Below are positions 1 to 8,274 of a stretch of DNA of 64,000 nt, in pieces. Source of the stretch: CAVYOD01 sp963770045. Its GTDB lineage: Bacteria > Acidobacteriota > Aminicenantia > Aminicenantales > CAVYOD01. Under the pieces are notes generated by a model. The model saw only the letters and a list, made by a program, of their open reading frames with translations, was not told the DNA's origin and made no database searches. The DNA is taken from the NCBI GenBank assembly GCA_963770045.1, contig CAVYOD010000010.1, positions 1-64,000 on the forward strand. Reading direction: 5' to 3'. Numbering within the stretch: position 1 is the stretch's first letter; each line of letters begins with the position of its first letter. Position numbers and translations under genes: made by a program.

Positions 1-41
1 TCCGCGAGGGCCTCCCCAATTTGCTTTTGCTGAAAATGAAC

Positions 42-82
42 TACCCCGCAGCAAGCTGCGGGGTATCCGGCACTGGCCGGAT
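42..82 (-). repeat. Right-end hairpins of the IS200-like element
   Basis: Two adjacent inverted repeats. TACCCCGCAGC/GCTGCGGGGTA at 42-65 has an 11-bp perfect stem with a 2-nt loop. ATCCGGC/GCCGGAT at 65-82 has a 7-bp stem with a 4-nt loop. The first matches the kind of subterminal hairpin that TnpA binds; the second may act as a terminator for tnpA. Confidence 0.65.
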
Positions 83-86
83 CCCC

Positions 87-533
87 TCAGAATAGTCGGA
101 GCTGTTGCGTATGGAGCTTGGTGTACTCCTTCTGCCGCCCCTGACTTGCGATGTACCGCTGGATCTCCCCTTCGGTTCCGTGGCGTCCGACCGTGCTGAT
201 GTAGTAACCGTCGGACCAGAACTCCCCGCCCCAGAGGTACTTCTTGACCGCTGGCACCCGGCGGAACACCTCGCGGGCGGTCAGACTCTTGATGACCCGC
301 ACGATCCGGGTCGGGCTGTACGTCGGGATCGACTGGACGAGGAAGTGCACATGGTCCCGGTCCGTGCCGATCTCGAGGAACGTGATCTCGTACCGAGCGG
401 CGATCTCCAGGCAGACGTCCCGCACCACCGCATCCACCTCGGCGGAGAACACCGCCCGGCGGTACTTGGCCGGACAGACAATGTGGTACAGCAAGGCGGA
501 GACATTGTGGCTGCGGCGGATGTGCTCACTCAT
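87..533 (-). CDS. tnpA: IS200/IS605-family Y1 transposase TnpA
   Basis: A 148-residue protein, the usual length for IS200-type TnpA. The HUH metal-binding motif is seen as HVHFL at about residue 61, and the catalytic tyrosine region as DGYYISTVG near residue 108. The enzyme cuts and rejoins single-stranded ends by a 5'-phosphotyrosine intermediate, recognising the hairpins at both ends of the element. The frame is intact, so the element may still be active. No tnpB/IscB partner is present. Confidence 0.92.
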   Translation of the reverse strand: MSEHIRRSHNVSALLYHIVCPAKYRRAVFSAEVDAVVRDVCLEIAARYEITFLEIGTDRDHVHFLVQSIPTYSPTRIVRVIKSLTAREVFRRVPAVKKYLWGGEFWSDGYYISTVGRHGTEGEIQRYIASQGRQKEYTKLHTQQLRLF

Positions 534-555
534 GCCTCCAGCTTACCACACGGAC

Positions 556-567
556 GCGGCAAGCCGC
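556..567 (-). repeat. Left-end hairpin of the IS200-like element
   Basis: GCGGC-AA-GCCGC is a perfect 5-bp stem followed by GGGG. It is a close relative of the hairpin at 42-65 and lies 22 bases upstream of the tnpA start, just inside the GTTCATT target motif. Confidence 0.6.
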
Positions 568-1351
568 GGGGAATGAACCCTCAACGATTCAAAGTTAGCT
601 TGAAGGACATTCCAACGGCGTTGATCAGCAATCCCTTCGATGTTATGTTGCTTGATCATCTCAAGGATGCGATCCCGTTCTTTTCCAAGCCCTGCGATCT
701 GATTATCAAGAACGGCTATTGCGCTCTTCTGGGCAAGTAATTCGAATCGTCTGGCAAACAGTTTTGGGAATAGAGCGCCAAGTTCGCTGGTGAAACGTAC
801 TAGTGCTTGGAGAGTTTCAGCCCTCGCGATCACATGAACTTTGGCAATCGCCGGCGCTTTTTCAGTATAGGTGTTAGCAACTTGATCGTTCGGTAGATCG
901 AGGTTGGCGAAACGGCCAATAGTGTTCATACCCGCAGCTACCGCTTCAGCAGCATCCAAGTAGACTTCTTTTCTCAATGCCATTTCACGATCCTGGGTCT
1001 TCTGTTTTTGCTCGTGGTTAAACTGAGCGCGAAGACGCTGATTGCTTGCCCGATTCGTTAGTGCTACGGCGGCGAGGGAGAAGAAAGCGCCGACGAAAAC
1101 TCCCCAAAGCGAGGCGGGTATTCTGTCGATTTGGGAGAGAATAAGGGAGAGAAGATCGGAAAACGTGGTCATAAGGCCCACCTCCACATCGCAGGTCGAA
1201 AGGCGGGAAGACCCGTGAGCGGAGCCTATCGAAGGGGGTGCGCAGGTGTCAACCTCAAGCTCCCCGGTTCGGTAACCTAGCCGTTCACTAAAGGTGTTGA
1301 TTTGGGCTAGCGGGCCTGCAGGCTGATAGTCGGACTCCATCCCCACTTGTG

Positions 1352-2293
1352 TCAGAAGTAGATGATGTCCTCGAGACTCACCTTCCCCTTGGCAAGACCC
1401 AACCGCATAGCCGGCGTACTTCCGCCGCTCCCAGCGAGACAGTAGTTGTAGAAGACTCGGAAGATTGTCAACAACTTGACGATCATCTCCGGATTGTAGG
1501 GACTGTACCCGTACCACATCCGCCCGAACCTGTTTGCCGTGGCGAGGGGCCGCTCGAGGATAGAGAGCCGGCGGCGGACCAGCATCAAGAAGCGGTCGAT
1601 GGCGTGGAGGGAGGCTTTGTTGTAGAGCCAGGCGAGGTGATCCTCGTCGTAGTCGCCGTAGTCGGTGAGGTAGCAGACGGCTTTCTCCGGCTCGCTCATG
1701 TGGGGGAAGGGGTGGAGGAGCCACTTATCCTGCCATTTGCCCAGGGGAGTCATTTGCGCCAGGCGTTCTTTGATGAGCAGCAGCTTCACCTCCGTCTCGG
1801 ATAAACCGGGATGGGCCTGCCGAGCGCGCCGGAACTCCCCCCGGCTGGCGGCAATTGCGGCCCGCTTCTCCGTAATGGTCAAGTGGCTAGCAATGCGTAC
1901 GTAGAAGGCGTCCGCGCGCCGGGCGGCAATCTCGGGCTGAAAGGCGGCCAGGCACGCAGCCCGCATCCCGGAGTCCTGATCCAGACAGAATCGGAGTCTC
2001 TCGACACCGCGGAATAGCTCGCGCAGGTAAAAGAAGTGGCCATAGAGGGTGTACTCGGCGTGGAGCTGCATGCCCTGCGCCGGGAGGCGGCGCTCCGCGT
2101 CTTGGGTTTCGAAGACTTCCACATCCTCTCGGAGGACCGCCGCCTCATAGGAGGCCCGGATGGTCTCGGTGAGGGGACGCCTCCCTCCTCGCCGGTCACG
2201 TGCTTGCCGCTGAAGGGCCTCGGCGTAGTCCGCCGCGAGCCAGCAGCGGGCGTACCGGCGAAAGGGCGGTCTGGCTTCGAGATCACCGCATGA
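1352..2293 (-). pseudogene. Transposase-like gene (probable DDE type), 5' part lost at a second element
   Basis: The open frame reads minus-strand residues resembling the C-terminal two thirds of an insertion-sequence transposase: a GMQLHAEYTLYGHFFYLREL region, an ERLRFCLDQDSG segment, an ASLHAIDRFLMLVRRRLSILE helix and a tail AMRLGLAKGKVSLEDI. The frame is open without an ATG back to about 2290, where the 20-bp inverted end of another element begins, so the gene is 5'-truncated or split. A possible frame change near 2262 (PDRPFA versus RPPFRRYARCW) is also seen. The family assignment rests on overall character, not on a named motif. Confidence 0.5.
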
Positions 2294-2313
2294 TAGGGGA
2301 CGTAGGTTCTAAA
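2294..2313 (+). repeat. Left 20-bp inverted end of the Y1 element
   Basis: TAGGGGACGTAGGTTCTAAA; the exact reverse complement lies at 3352-3371. It includes the TAG stop codon of the transposase (minus strand, 2311-2309). Confidence 0.85.
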
Positions 2314-3310
2314 GCGCATTCAGGTATCTTCTAACCTCGGGGAGTTGCTCCGAAACGGCCAACCGATTGACCGAGGAGGTCGTCACCCCTAAGAATCGCG
2401 CGACCTCCGCTCCCGAGTAGCCCATCTCCCTCACCGCCAACTGACAAAACAACCTCCTCGCCCTGACCAAGCCTCGCGTCCGGATCCCCGACCGGAGGTC
2501 TGCCTCGCCGACCCCTTGCCCGGCGGCGATCTTCCGGCCCAGGGTCCTCAAGTCTACCACGTGCCGGGCGAGCCGCAACGTCTCCTTTTCTCGCCGGGCC
2601 GCCTCCGCCAGCAGCCGCTCGATGAAGTCCCCACTCCCCAGCACCCGGGCATCCGCCGCGACCTGGCTCCCCTTCCGCCGCAGCGAGAGGACTTGCGCCC
2701 AGCCCCCGAGGCTCCGAACGAGGCCGCCGCCCACTAGCTCCGGGCGGCGCCCCCGCGCGATCCCCTCGCGCACGAACGCTTCATAGCGTTGGATGGCCTG
2801 CCGCCGCTTCCCCCCGAAGTACGCGAGCACCGCGGCGGTGTCCTGCCACTCCCGGTCCACCCGGCCCATGATCGTCGCATGGCCGGTCCAGGGATACCCC
2901 CGCAAGTCGCTCAACCGATGCACCAGGCGGCCCCGCACCGGGTTCAGATGGATGTAGCGCGTCAGTTCCAGCAGATACGGGTCCTCCTCGCAGATGATGG
3001 ATTTGTACCGGTTCTGAAACAGGTGGCCGTATCGCTTGTGCCGGCGGTTGAAATTCACGACGTACCCGGTCAGCAGCTTCTTCATGCTCTGGAAGAGCGG
3101 CCGCTCGCCCGTTCGCACCAGAAGATGAAAGTGGTTCGGCATGAGCGCCCAGGCATACATGACCATTTGCCCGGCCTGACATAGCGCCGCGAGGCGGTTG
3201 ACGAAGTCAGTCCGATCGTCGACAGTCTGGAAGACTTTGATTCGGTCGATCCCCCGCCCCATGACATGGTGTAAGGCGCCGGGGGCATCCAACCTGGGCT
3301 GTCTGGGCAT
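2309..3310 (-). CDS. REP-associated-type Y1 transposase with DnaA-like C-terminal helix-turn-helix
   Basis: The start chosen is the ATG at 3310 (MPRQPRLD), the conserved beginning of this family; 12 upstream in-frame residues are not family-like. The N-terminal Y1/HUH domain has HVMGRGI and MPNHFHLLV (the HUH motif), then QSMKKLLTGYV and HKRYGHLFQNRYKS with the tyrosine region, and ELTRYIHLNPVRG. The C-terminal part (YSGAEVARFLGVTTSSVNR) is a helix-turn-helix like DnaA domain IV. The length of 333 residues suits the long, RAYT-like branch. The frame is intact. Confidence 0.88.
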   Translation of the reverse strand: MPRQPRLDAPGALHHVMGRGIDRIKVFQTVDDRTDFVNRLAALCQAGQMVMYAWALMPNHFHLLVRTGERPLFQSMKKLLTGYVVNFNRRHKRYGHLFQNRYKSIICEEDPYLLELTRYIHLNPVRGRLVHRLSDLRGYPWTGHATIMGRVDREWQDTAAVLAYFGGKRRQAIQRYEAFVREGIARGRRPELVGGGLVRSLGGWAQVLSLRRKGSQVAADARVLGSGDFIERLLAEAARREKETLRLARHVVDLRTLGRKIAAGQGVGEADLRSGIRTRGLVRARRLFCQLAVREMGYSGAEVARFLGVTTSSVNRLAVSEQLPEVRRYLNAL

Positions 3311-3351
3311 ACAGCAATCGTACGGCCTTTCGCGCGAGACTGTCAAGTTGT

Positions 3352-3371
3352 TTTAGAACCTACGTCCCCTA
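3352..3371 (-). repeat. Right 20-bp inverted end of the Y1 element
   Basis: Exact reverse complement of 2294-2313. It lies 41 bases upstream of the chosen transposase start, so it may also overlap the transposase promoter. Confidence 0.85.
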
Positions 3372-3615
3372 ATTCGCTAATTTGCTAATTTGGTGAGGCT
3401 TGAGCTTGTGAACATGAAACGTCACCTTGTACCAGGAACGGGGGAGATGGCAAGCGGAGCGGGGCGAGCGAGCCCGATCGACCAAGCGACTAAGCGGATC
3501 GCAAGCGCGGAGGCGGGCGGCGAACGCGCAGAAAGCTTCGGCCTCCCGGATGGATGGGTAGACACGATCCAGACAGGAAAACCACCGAATCATCCGAAAC
3601 AGGGAAGGACACCGC
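3372..3615. other. Mobile-element flank without a recognisable gene
   Basis: AT-rich start with a repeated GCTAATTT motif (from about 3377). A 91-codon minus-strand frame ends in the inverted repeat, but its residues resemble no family I know. It may be the lost 5' part of the split transposase-like gene or chance. Confidence 0.3.
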
Positions 3616-3800
3616 TCAGCGAGACTCCCATCGGCTGCGAGCATGCCGGAGGTAGCCGATGATCACCGTGTCCGGGTCGCGCACCGTGTAGATCATGACC
3701 CAGGGGAGCGGGGCCGCCGAGAGCTTTCGGAATCCCTCCCAGTCTCGCTTCAAGGCGACCCCGGCATACGGGAAGTCGGCCAGAATGTCCACGCGGTATT
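3616..3800 (-). pseudogene. ParE/RelE-type toxin, C-terminal remnant
   Basis: The minus strand reads YRVDILADFPYAGV, then PWVMIYTVRDPDTVIIGYLRH before a TGA at 3618-3616. The order FP..G, W-(V/I)-(M/I)-(I/F)-Y-x-V-x-(D)-x-(V)-x-I, L-R-H is characteristic of ParE-family ribosome- or gyrase-targeting toxins. The N-terminal third is missing: the frame meets a stop just upstream, where S9 peptidase sequence on the other strand begins. No antitoxin gene is present. Confidence 0.55.
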
Positions 3801-5126
3801 TTACGGCTCAAGTTGATTCCGAGCAGCCCTATGATAAGCACCTCTGCCGGGTCAATCTCAAGGGAGGAGGGCTGACCCGACTCACTGAAGCTTCTGGTGA
3901 TCGCCTTATTCAAATCTCTCCGTCCAAAGAGTTTTTTCTTGACCTCAACGGGTCTCTGTCTCGTCCTCCGGCGACCGAGTTGAGGAGGTCGGACGGAAAG
4001 CTTCTCCAGGTCGTAACCAGGGCCAATATCGACATCCTCAAAGAGCAGCTGCAGTGGAGCCCTCCCGAGGGCTTTAAAGTCAAAGCCGCGGACGGCCAGA
4101 CGGACATCTACGGAGTCCTGTTCAAGCCCTACAATTTCGACCCGGGCAAGAAGTATCCCGGTCATCGACTACATTTATAACGGCCCCCATTCTCACGATG
4201 TCCCCGCTAACATGTACGAGTGTCTGACGGATCCGGAGGCGGCCATCGCCCATTTGGGTTTCATCACTTTTGTCGTCGACGGCCGTGGGACCTCAGGCCG
4301 GGGGAAAGAGTTCCAGGACGCGTACTATGGGAAACTCGGCAGCGGTGAAATCCTGGATCACGTCGCCGCGCTCAAGCAATTGGCCGAAAAGCGGCCGTAC
4401 ATGGATTTGAACCGAGTGGGCATCCACGGGATCTCCTGGGGCGGCTACCTAACGCTCCGGGCCATGCTCCTGGCGCCGGATGTCTACAAAGTGGGCGTCG
4501 CCACCGCTCCGCTCGCGGACCTAGCCGATTGCATGGCTTATACCGAACACTATATGGGCCTTCCGAAGAACAATAAAAAGGGATACGAAGATGGTTCCTG
4601 CCTGACCATTGCCAAGAACCTGGAGGGAAAGCTCCTCATCATCCACGGTACTCTCGATCTCAACGCGCCGTTCTCCGAGACAGTAAAAATGATGGACGCC
4701 TTCATGCGCGCGGGCAAGCAGGTGGACAACTTGATTCTGCCGGATAAGCCCCATGTCCCCGAGGGGGACGGACTCAAGTATTGGGTAAAAGTCAGGCATG
4801 CCTATTTGAAAGAGCATCTTCTGGGAGTCAACGAGCTCCCCGGGCAGGAGAAGAAGCCGGCCATCGACAGCCAGATTGCTCCCTACATCGGTGACTATGA
4901 TTTTCAAGGATATTCGGTTCCGGTCCTGTCCAAAGATGGAAAATCTCTGACCATGATCGTCCCGGGCCAGCCGGAGTTTCAACTGGTGCTGGACAAAGGG
5001 AATCTATATACTATAAGCAATGCGGCGGGCTTCAGCGTGGAGTTTCTGGTGGACGAGGCAGGAAAAGTCACAGGCCTCAAGCTCATCCAACCCGGAGGTG
5101 AGTCTTACACACTCAAAAAGAAATAG
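3797..5126 (+). pseudogene. S9 prolyl-oligopeptidase/DPP-IV-like peptidase, 5'-truncated, with a frameshift
   Basis: Residues from about 3797 (YFTAQVDSEQPYDKHL) match the end of the propeller and the hydrolase domain of bacterial dipeptidyl-peptidase IV-like enzymes, but the signal peptide and most of the propeller are absent. A +1 base in CCCGG at 4157-4161 splits KKYP from VIDYIYNGPHSHD. The catalytic serine is in GISWGGY, the aspartate in HGTLDLNAP, and the histidine is likely in KPHVPEGD. About 95 extra C-terminal residues resemble a DUF3471-type beta domain. The truncation at the mobile-element boundary makes this a true pseudogene; the frameshift alone might be a sequencing error. Confidence 0.75.
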
Positions 5127-5167
5127 GCCGCGTCTTGGGGATGGTGCGAGTTTTATGAGGAGGACGA

Positions 5168-6601
5168 ATGAAAGATAAGTACAGGCTGAAAATTCCCAGA
5201 CTCAACATCCTGACCAGAGAGAAGCTGGAGCTCATCCACCTGGCGACCCTCGAGGTCCTGCGCCGGACGGGCGTCGCCGTCAAAGAACCTCGGGCCCTGG
5301 AGCTCTTTAAAAACGGCGGATGCCGGGTCGATGGCGAGAGGGTGAGGATACCGGCCCATCTTGTGGAGGCGGCCCTCAGGAACACACCGCCGCGGGTCGC
5401 GATGTGCGACCGAAACGGAAGCCCGGCCATGTTCCTGGAAGAGAACAACACTTATTTTGGGACGGGATCGGACACCCCCAACGTGATGGACCCGTTCACG
5501 GGAGAGAGGAGGCTCGCGGTCCTGGCCGACATCGAGAATGTGGCCAAGGCGGTGGACGGACTCGAGGAGCTGAGCTTTGTGATGTGCTCTGGGATCGCCA
5601 GCGACGTGAACCCCAAGATCTCCGACATCTTTCATTTCGAAGCCATGGTGAGCCATACGGAGAAGCCGATTGTCTTCACCTCCTGGAGCCTGGAGAATCT
5701 GGAAGCCATCATTGAGATGGCGGAAGCGGTGGCCGGGGGAGAGGAAAGGCTGAGGATGAGTCCCTTCCTGGCGCTTTACACCGAGCCCATCTCGCCTTTG
5801 ACCCTGGCCCGTGAGGCGACCCAGAAGCTCATGCTCATGGCCAAGAAGGGACTTCCCGTCGTCTTCACCCCGGGTGCGATCACCGGAGCGACGGCCCCGG
5901 TCACGATCGCCGGCGGACTCATCCAGGGGAACGCGGAGATGCTGGCCGGTTATGTGCTGGCCAATTTTATCCGGGAGGGGACTCCGTTCATTCACGGCGG
6001 CGCGATCACCTCGCTGGATATGGCGACCTCCCTGATGTGCTATGCCTCCCCCGAATTCATGCTGGCCACCTCGGCCATCACCGACCTCGCCCGTTACTAC
6101 AAACTCCCGATGTTCAGTTTCGCCGGTTGCTCCGATTCAAACCTCTACGATCAGCAGGCCTCCCTGGAATCAGCCTTGTGGATCTTGCTCTCATCTCTCA
6201 GCGGGGGGAATCTGGTGCACGATGTCGGCTACGTCAACAACGGTCTGACGACATCTTTTGAACAACTGGTTGTTTCGGATGAGGTCATCGGGCTGGTGAG
6301 ACGGATCACGGGGGGCATCGAAGTCAACGAGGAGACAATGGCCCTGGATCTGATCGATGAGATAGGTCCGGGCGGGGAATACCTGAGCTGCGATCACACC
6401 CTGAGGCATTTTCGAGAGAACTGGTTTCCCCGGCTGATCTCAAGAGTCCCCTACGAGAAGTGGGACAAGACGGACAAGAAGGATTTGGGGAAGCGGGCCA
6501 ATGACCGGGCGAGGCATCTCCTCGAAAACCATAAACCCCGGCCCCTTGAGGACAAGATCCGGGCGGAGCTCAGAAAAATAGTGAATTCGAAGGACAGATA
6601 A
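5168..6601 (+). CDS. MttB-family (non-pyrrolysine) methylamine:corrinoid methyltransferase homolog, copy 1
   Basis: A 477-residue TIM-barrel protein of the trimethylamine methyltransferase family (PF06253/COG5598), preceded by GAGGAGG. Members move a methyl group from a quaternary or tertiary amine to a corrinoid protein. In true MttB an amber-encoded pyrrolysine sits just before the GLT segment; here the matching place (about residue 358, HDVGYVNNGLTTS) is Asn and there is no in-frame TAG, as in MtgB/MtcB/MtpB-type enzymes acting on betaines or carnitine. It ends 13 bases from a convergent ligase gene. No corrinoid protein, MtgA-like partner or activase gene is nearby. Substrate unknown. A same-length paralog lies at 25786. 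Confidence 0.9.
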   Translation: MKDKYRLKIPRLNILTREKLELIHLATLEVLRRTGVAVKEPRALELFKNGGCRVDGERVRIPAHLVEAALRNTPPRVAMCDRNGSPAMFLEENNTYFGTGSDTPNVMDPFTGERRLAVLADIENVAKAVDGLEELSFVMCSGIASDVNPKISDIFHFEAMVSHTEKPIVFTSWSLENLEAIIEMAEAVAGGEERLRMSPFLALYTEPISPLTLAREATQKLMLMAKKGLPVVFTPGAITGATAPVTIAGGLIQGNAEMLAGYVLANFIREGTPFIHGGAITSLDMATSLMCYASPEFMLATSAITDLARYYKLPMFSFAGCSDSNLYDQQASLESALWILLSSLSGGNLVHDVGYVNNGLTTSFEQLVVSDEVIGLVRRITGGIEVNEETMALDLIDEIGPGGEYLSCDHTLRHFRENWFPRLISRVPYEKWDKTDKKDLGKRANDRARHLLENHKPRPLEDKIRAELRKIVNSKDR

Positions 6602-6614
6602 CTTTCGAGGCGCG

Positions 6615-8126
6615 CTAAAAGCCGTTTTTTTCTTCAAATAGCTTTGCGACTCTCGTTTTTGATACCTTGCCCATCACAGAGCGGGGAAGATTTCCCAGGA
6701 CCAGAATCCGGGAAGGGACCTTGAACGGTGCGAGGCGTTCTTTGGCCCAGATGCGGAGAGGTTCCAAGGTTAAGGACTTGCCTTCTTTAAGAACGAGGGC
6801 TGCGGCGATGCGCTCTCCCCATTCCGGATCTTCAAGACCAACGACGGCACACTCCTCTATATCCGGATGTGTGCGCAAAACCTCCTCTATTTCCAAAGCC
6901 GACACTTTGTGGCCTCCGGTCTTGATGATGTCGACCGATTTTCGGCCCAAAATCCGGTACAGCCCGTTCTCGACGACGGCCGCGTCGCCGGTGCGAAACC
7001 AACCGTTGTGAAAAGCGCGAGCCGTTTCTTCCGGCTTTCTCCAGTACTCAAGAAAAACCCCGGGTCCCCTGACCTCGATTTCTCCCGGAGTCCCGGGTTC
7101 GACAAGATGGCCCAGCTCGTTGACGAGTCTCAACTCGACCCCGGGCAGCGGTGTGCCGACATATCCCGGAACCCGCGGCCCGCGAACTGGGTTCGATAAG
7201 GCCATCCCTATTTCCGTCATTCCGTACCGCTCCAGCAGGGCGTGACCGGTGATCGTCTTCCAGGCTTCGAACACACCAACGGGGAGAGGAGCCGAGCCCG
7301 AGATCATGAGCCTCATTTTCGAGGCCGCCGCAGACATGGTTCTTTGTTTTTTGGGGGTCGAGGCTCTCCAAGAGGAGATGAGCTTGACATAAATCGTCGG
7401 AACGGCCATGAAAAGTGTTATCTTCCGCCCGAGAATGCCCTGCCAGGTTCTCTCCGGATCAAACTTCGGAAGGAGTTCGCAGGTCGCCCCGGCCCAGAGG
7501 GCACAGGTCAGGACGTTGATCAATCCATGCGTGTGATTGAGCGGCAGCGGGTTGAGGATATAATCCTCCGGACGCCACTCCCAGGCGGTGATCAGAGACT
7601 TGACCTGGGCTTCGACGTTGTGATGCGTGATCACCACTCCCTTCGGCTTTCCGGTTGTCCCGCTGGTGTAAAGGATCAGGGCTCTTCTCCCCGACGCGAT
7701 CTCCGGAAGGGGCCTCGGTCCCGTCTTCAAAACCGCGTCCGCGGGCAAAAATCGCCTTTTCTGTTGTTCGGCCAAAGTCCGGAGCTTGTCTTCATATTGA
7801 GCCGAGGCAATGACGAAAGATGGATCGGAGTCTTGGATGAGATACTCGAGTTCGGGGAGTGGAAGCGACTCGGCGAGGGGAACGGCGATCCCCCCGGACC
7901 GCCAAATCCCCCATTCGATAGCCACGTGCTGAAACCCCGCCGGCACGAGAAAGGCGACACGCTGCTCCTTCAGATCGAGTTCTCTCCCGAGGAAGCATGA
8001 GCCCGCCCGGCGAGAGGCGTCGAGCAGAGCTCGGTAGGAGAATTGCCCTTCGTCGGCAACAATGGCTGTTCTTCCCTTGTGCCGGCGGGCGCGCGCGATG
8101 AGAGGAAGTTCCGGAGATCTGACCAT
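6615..8126 (-). CDS. Malonyl-CoA synthetase-like (MatB/ACSF3-type) acyl-CoA ligase
   Basis: ANL-superfamily enzyme of 503 residues, using the ATG at 8126 (MVRSPELP). The upstream in-frame extension is not family-like. Motifs in order are the P-loop YTSGTTGKPKG, LPLNHTHG, FMAVPTIYVKL, RYGMTEIGMALSNP, GWFRTGD, GRKSVDIIKTGGHKVSALEIE and the C-terminal catalytic lysine region GKVSKTRV. The MTEIGMALSNP and SVDIIKTGG signatures are those of malonyl/methylmalonyl-CoA synthetases, which make malonyl-CoA from free malonate with ATP and CoA. No malonyl-CoA decarboxylase or carrier is adjacent. Divergent from the PLP enzyme at 8275, with a 148-bp shared control region. Confidence 0.85.
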   Translation of the reverse strand: MVRSPELPLIARARRHKGRTAIVADEGQFSYRALLDASRRAGSCFLGRELDLKEQRVAFLVPAGFQHVAIEWGIWRSGGIAVPLAESLPLPELEYLIQDSDPSFVIASAQYEDKLRTLAEQQKRRFLPADAVLKTGPRPLPEIASGRRALILYTSGTTGKPKGVVITHHNVEAQVKSLITAWEWRPEDYILNPLPLNHTHGLINVLTCALWAGATCELLPKFDPERTWQGILGRKITLFMAVPTIYVKLISSWRASTPKKQRTMSAAASKMRLMISGSAPLPVGVFEAWKTITGHALLERYGMTEIGMALSNPVRGPRVPGYVGTPLPGVELRLVNELGHLVEPGTPGEIEVRGPGVFLEYWRKPEETARAFHNGWFRTGDAAVVENGLYRILGRKSVDIIKTGGHKVSALEIEEVLRTHPDIEECAVVGLEDPEWGERIAAALVLKEGKSLTLEPLRIWAKERLAPFKVPSRILVLGNLPRSVMGKVSKTRVAKLFEEKNGF

Positions 8127-8168
8127 GGGAGATCTATATAGAGCACAAATTCCATCCTTGTCAAATGG

Positions 8169-8197
8169 TTGATTCCCGCTTTTGCGTATGATATAAG
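8169..8197 (+). promoter_or_regulatory. Predicted sigma-70-type promoter for the Cys/Met PLP enzyme
   Basis: TTGATT (8169-8174), 17-nt spacer, TATAAG (8192-8197). It lies 77 bases before the start codon at 8275, in the divergent intergenic region. Confidence 0.5.
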
Positions 8198-8274
8198 CTA
8201 TGATGAATTTTGGAAATAGATTCTCGCGTTGAGTCAAAAAACATGGGTTCTCTCCCATGGATGAGGAGGTCATC

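Larger units (their letters stand above)
35..571 (-). mobile_element. IS200/IS605-family insertion sequence (tnpA only), about 537 bp
   Basis: A single Y1 transposase gene lies between two subterminal hairpins whose loops and stems resemble each other (CCCCGCGGC-type at the 5' end, CCCCGCAGC-type at the 3' end). The heptamer GTTCATT (minus strand) occurs immediately outside the 5' hairpin (578-572) and again at the 3' end (41-35), as expected if GTTCATT is the target/cleavage motif. No terminal inverted repeats are present, which fits this family's single-strand peel-and-paste mechanism. The boundaries are inferred from the repeated heptamer and from restoration of the interrupted host frame. 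Confidence 0.7.
1..1172 (-). pseudogene. Membrane-anchored coiled protein gene interrupted by an IS200-like element (3' end outside window)
   Basis: The start is an ATG at 1172 with GGAGG upstream. The product has one N-terminal membrane segment (about residues 22-42) followed by a long charged, helical, probably coiled-coil cytoplasmic part. I recognise no family. The frame runs to about 572, where it enters the mobile element and stops at 543 after residues read from element DNA. Joining the sequence before the element (ending GTTCATT, minus strand) to the sequence after it (position 34 downward) restores the same frame and reads VHFQQKQIGEALA with no stop to the window edge. So this is a once-longer gene split by insertion. 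Function unknown. Confidence 0.65.
2294..3371 (-). mobile_element. Y1-transposase element bounded by 20-bp perfect inverted repeats, 1078 bp
   Basis: The identical 20-mer TAGGGGACGTAGGTTCTAAA lies at 2294-2313 and, inverted, at 3352-3371. It encloses one long Y1 transposase gene whose stop codon falls inside the left repeat. The repeat is not extended on either side, which sets the boundaries. The element lies against the transposase-like gene on its left. Long Y1 proteins of this kind (RAYT/TnpA_REP) are usually associated with short palindromic REP sequences rather than terminal inverted repeats. Confidence 0.7.

Noticed and set aside
105..740. Plus-strand open frame over the IS200 element
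   Set aside because: Antisense shadow of tnpA; GC-rich code gives long opposite-strand frames throughout the window and its residues resemble no family.
3369..3644. 91-codon minus-strand frame as the lost 5' half of the split transposase-like gene
   Set aside because: Joining it across the 2294-3371 element stays in frame, but this is a 1-in-3 chance, the residues are not transposase-like, and the downstream frame near 2262 is itself uncertain.
5168..6601. Pyrrolysine-encoding mttB
   Set aside because: No in-frame TAG exists; the equivalent position is Asn in both copies, and no pyl genes are present.
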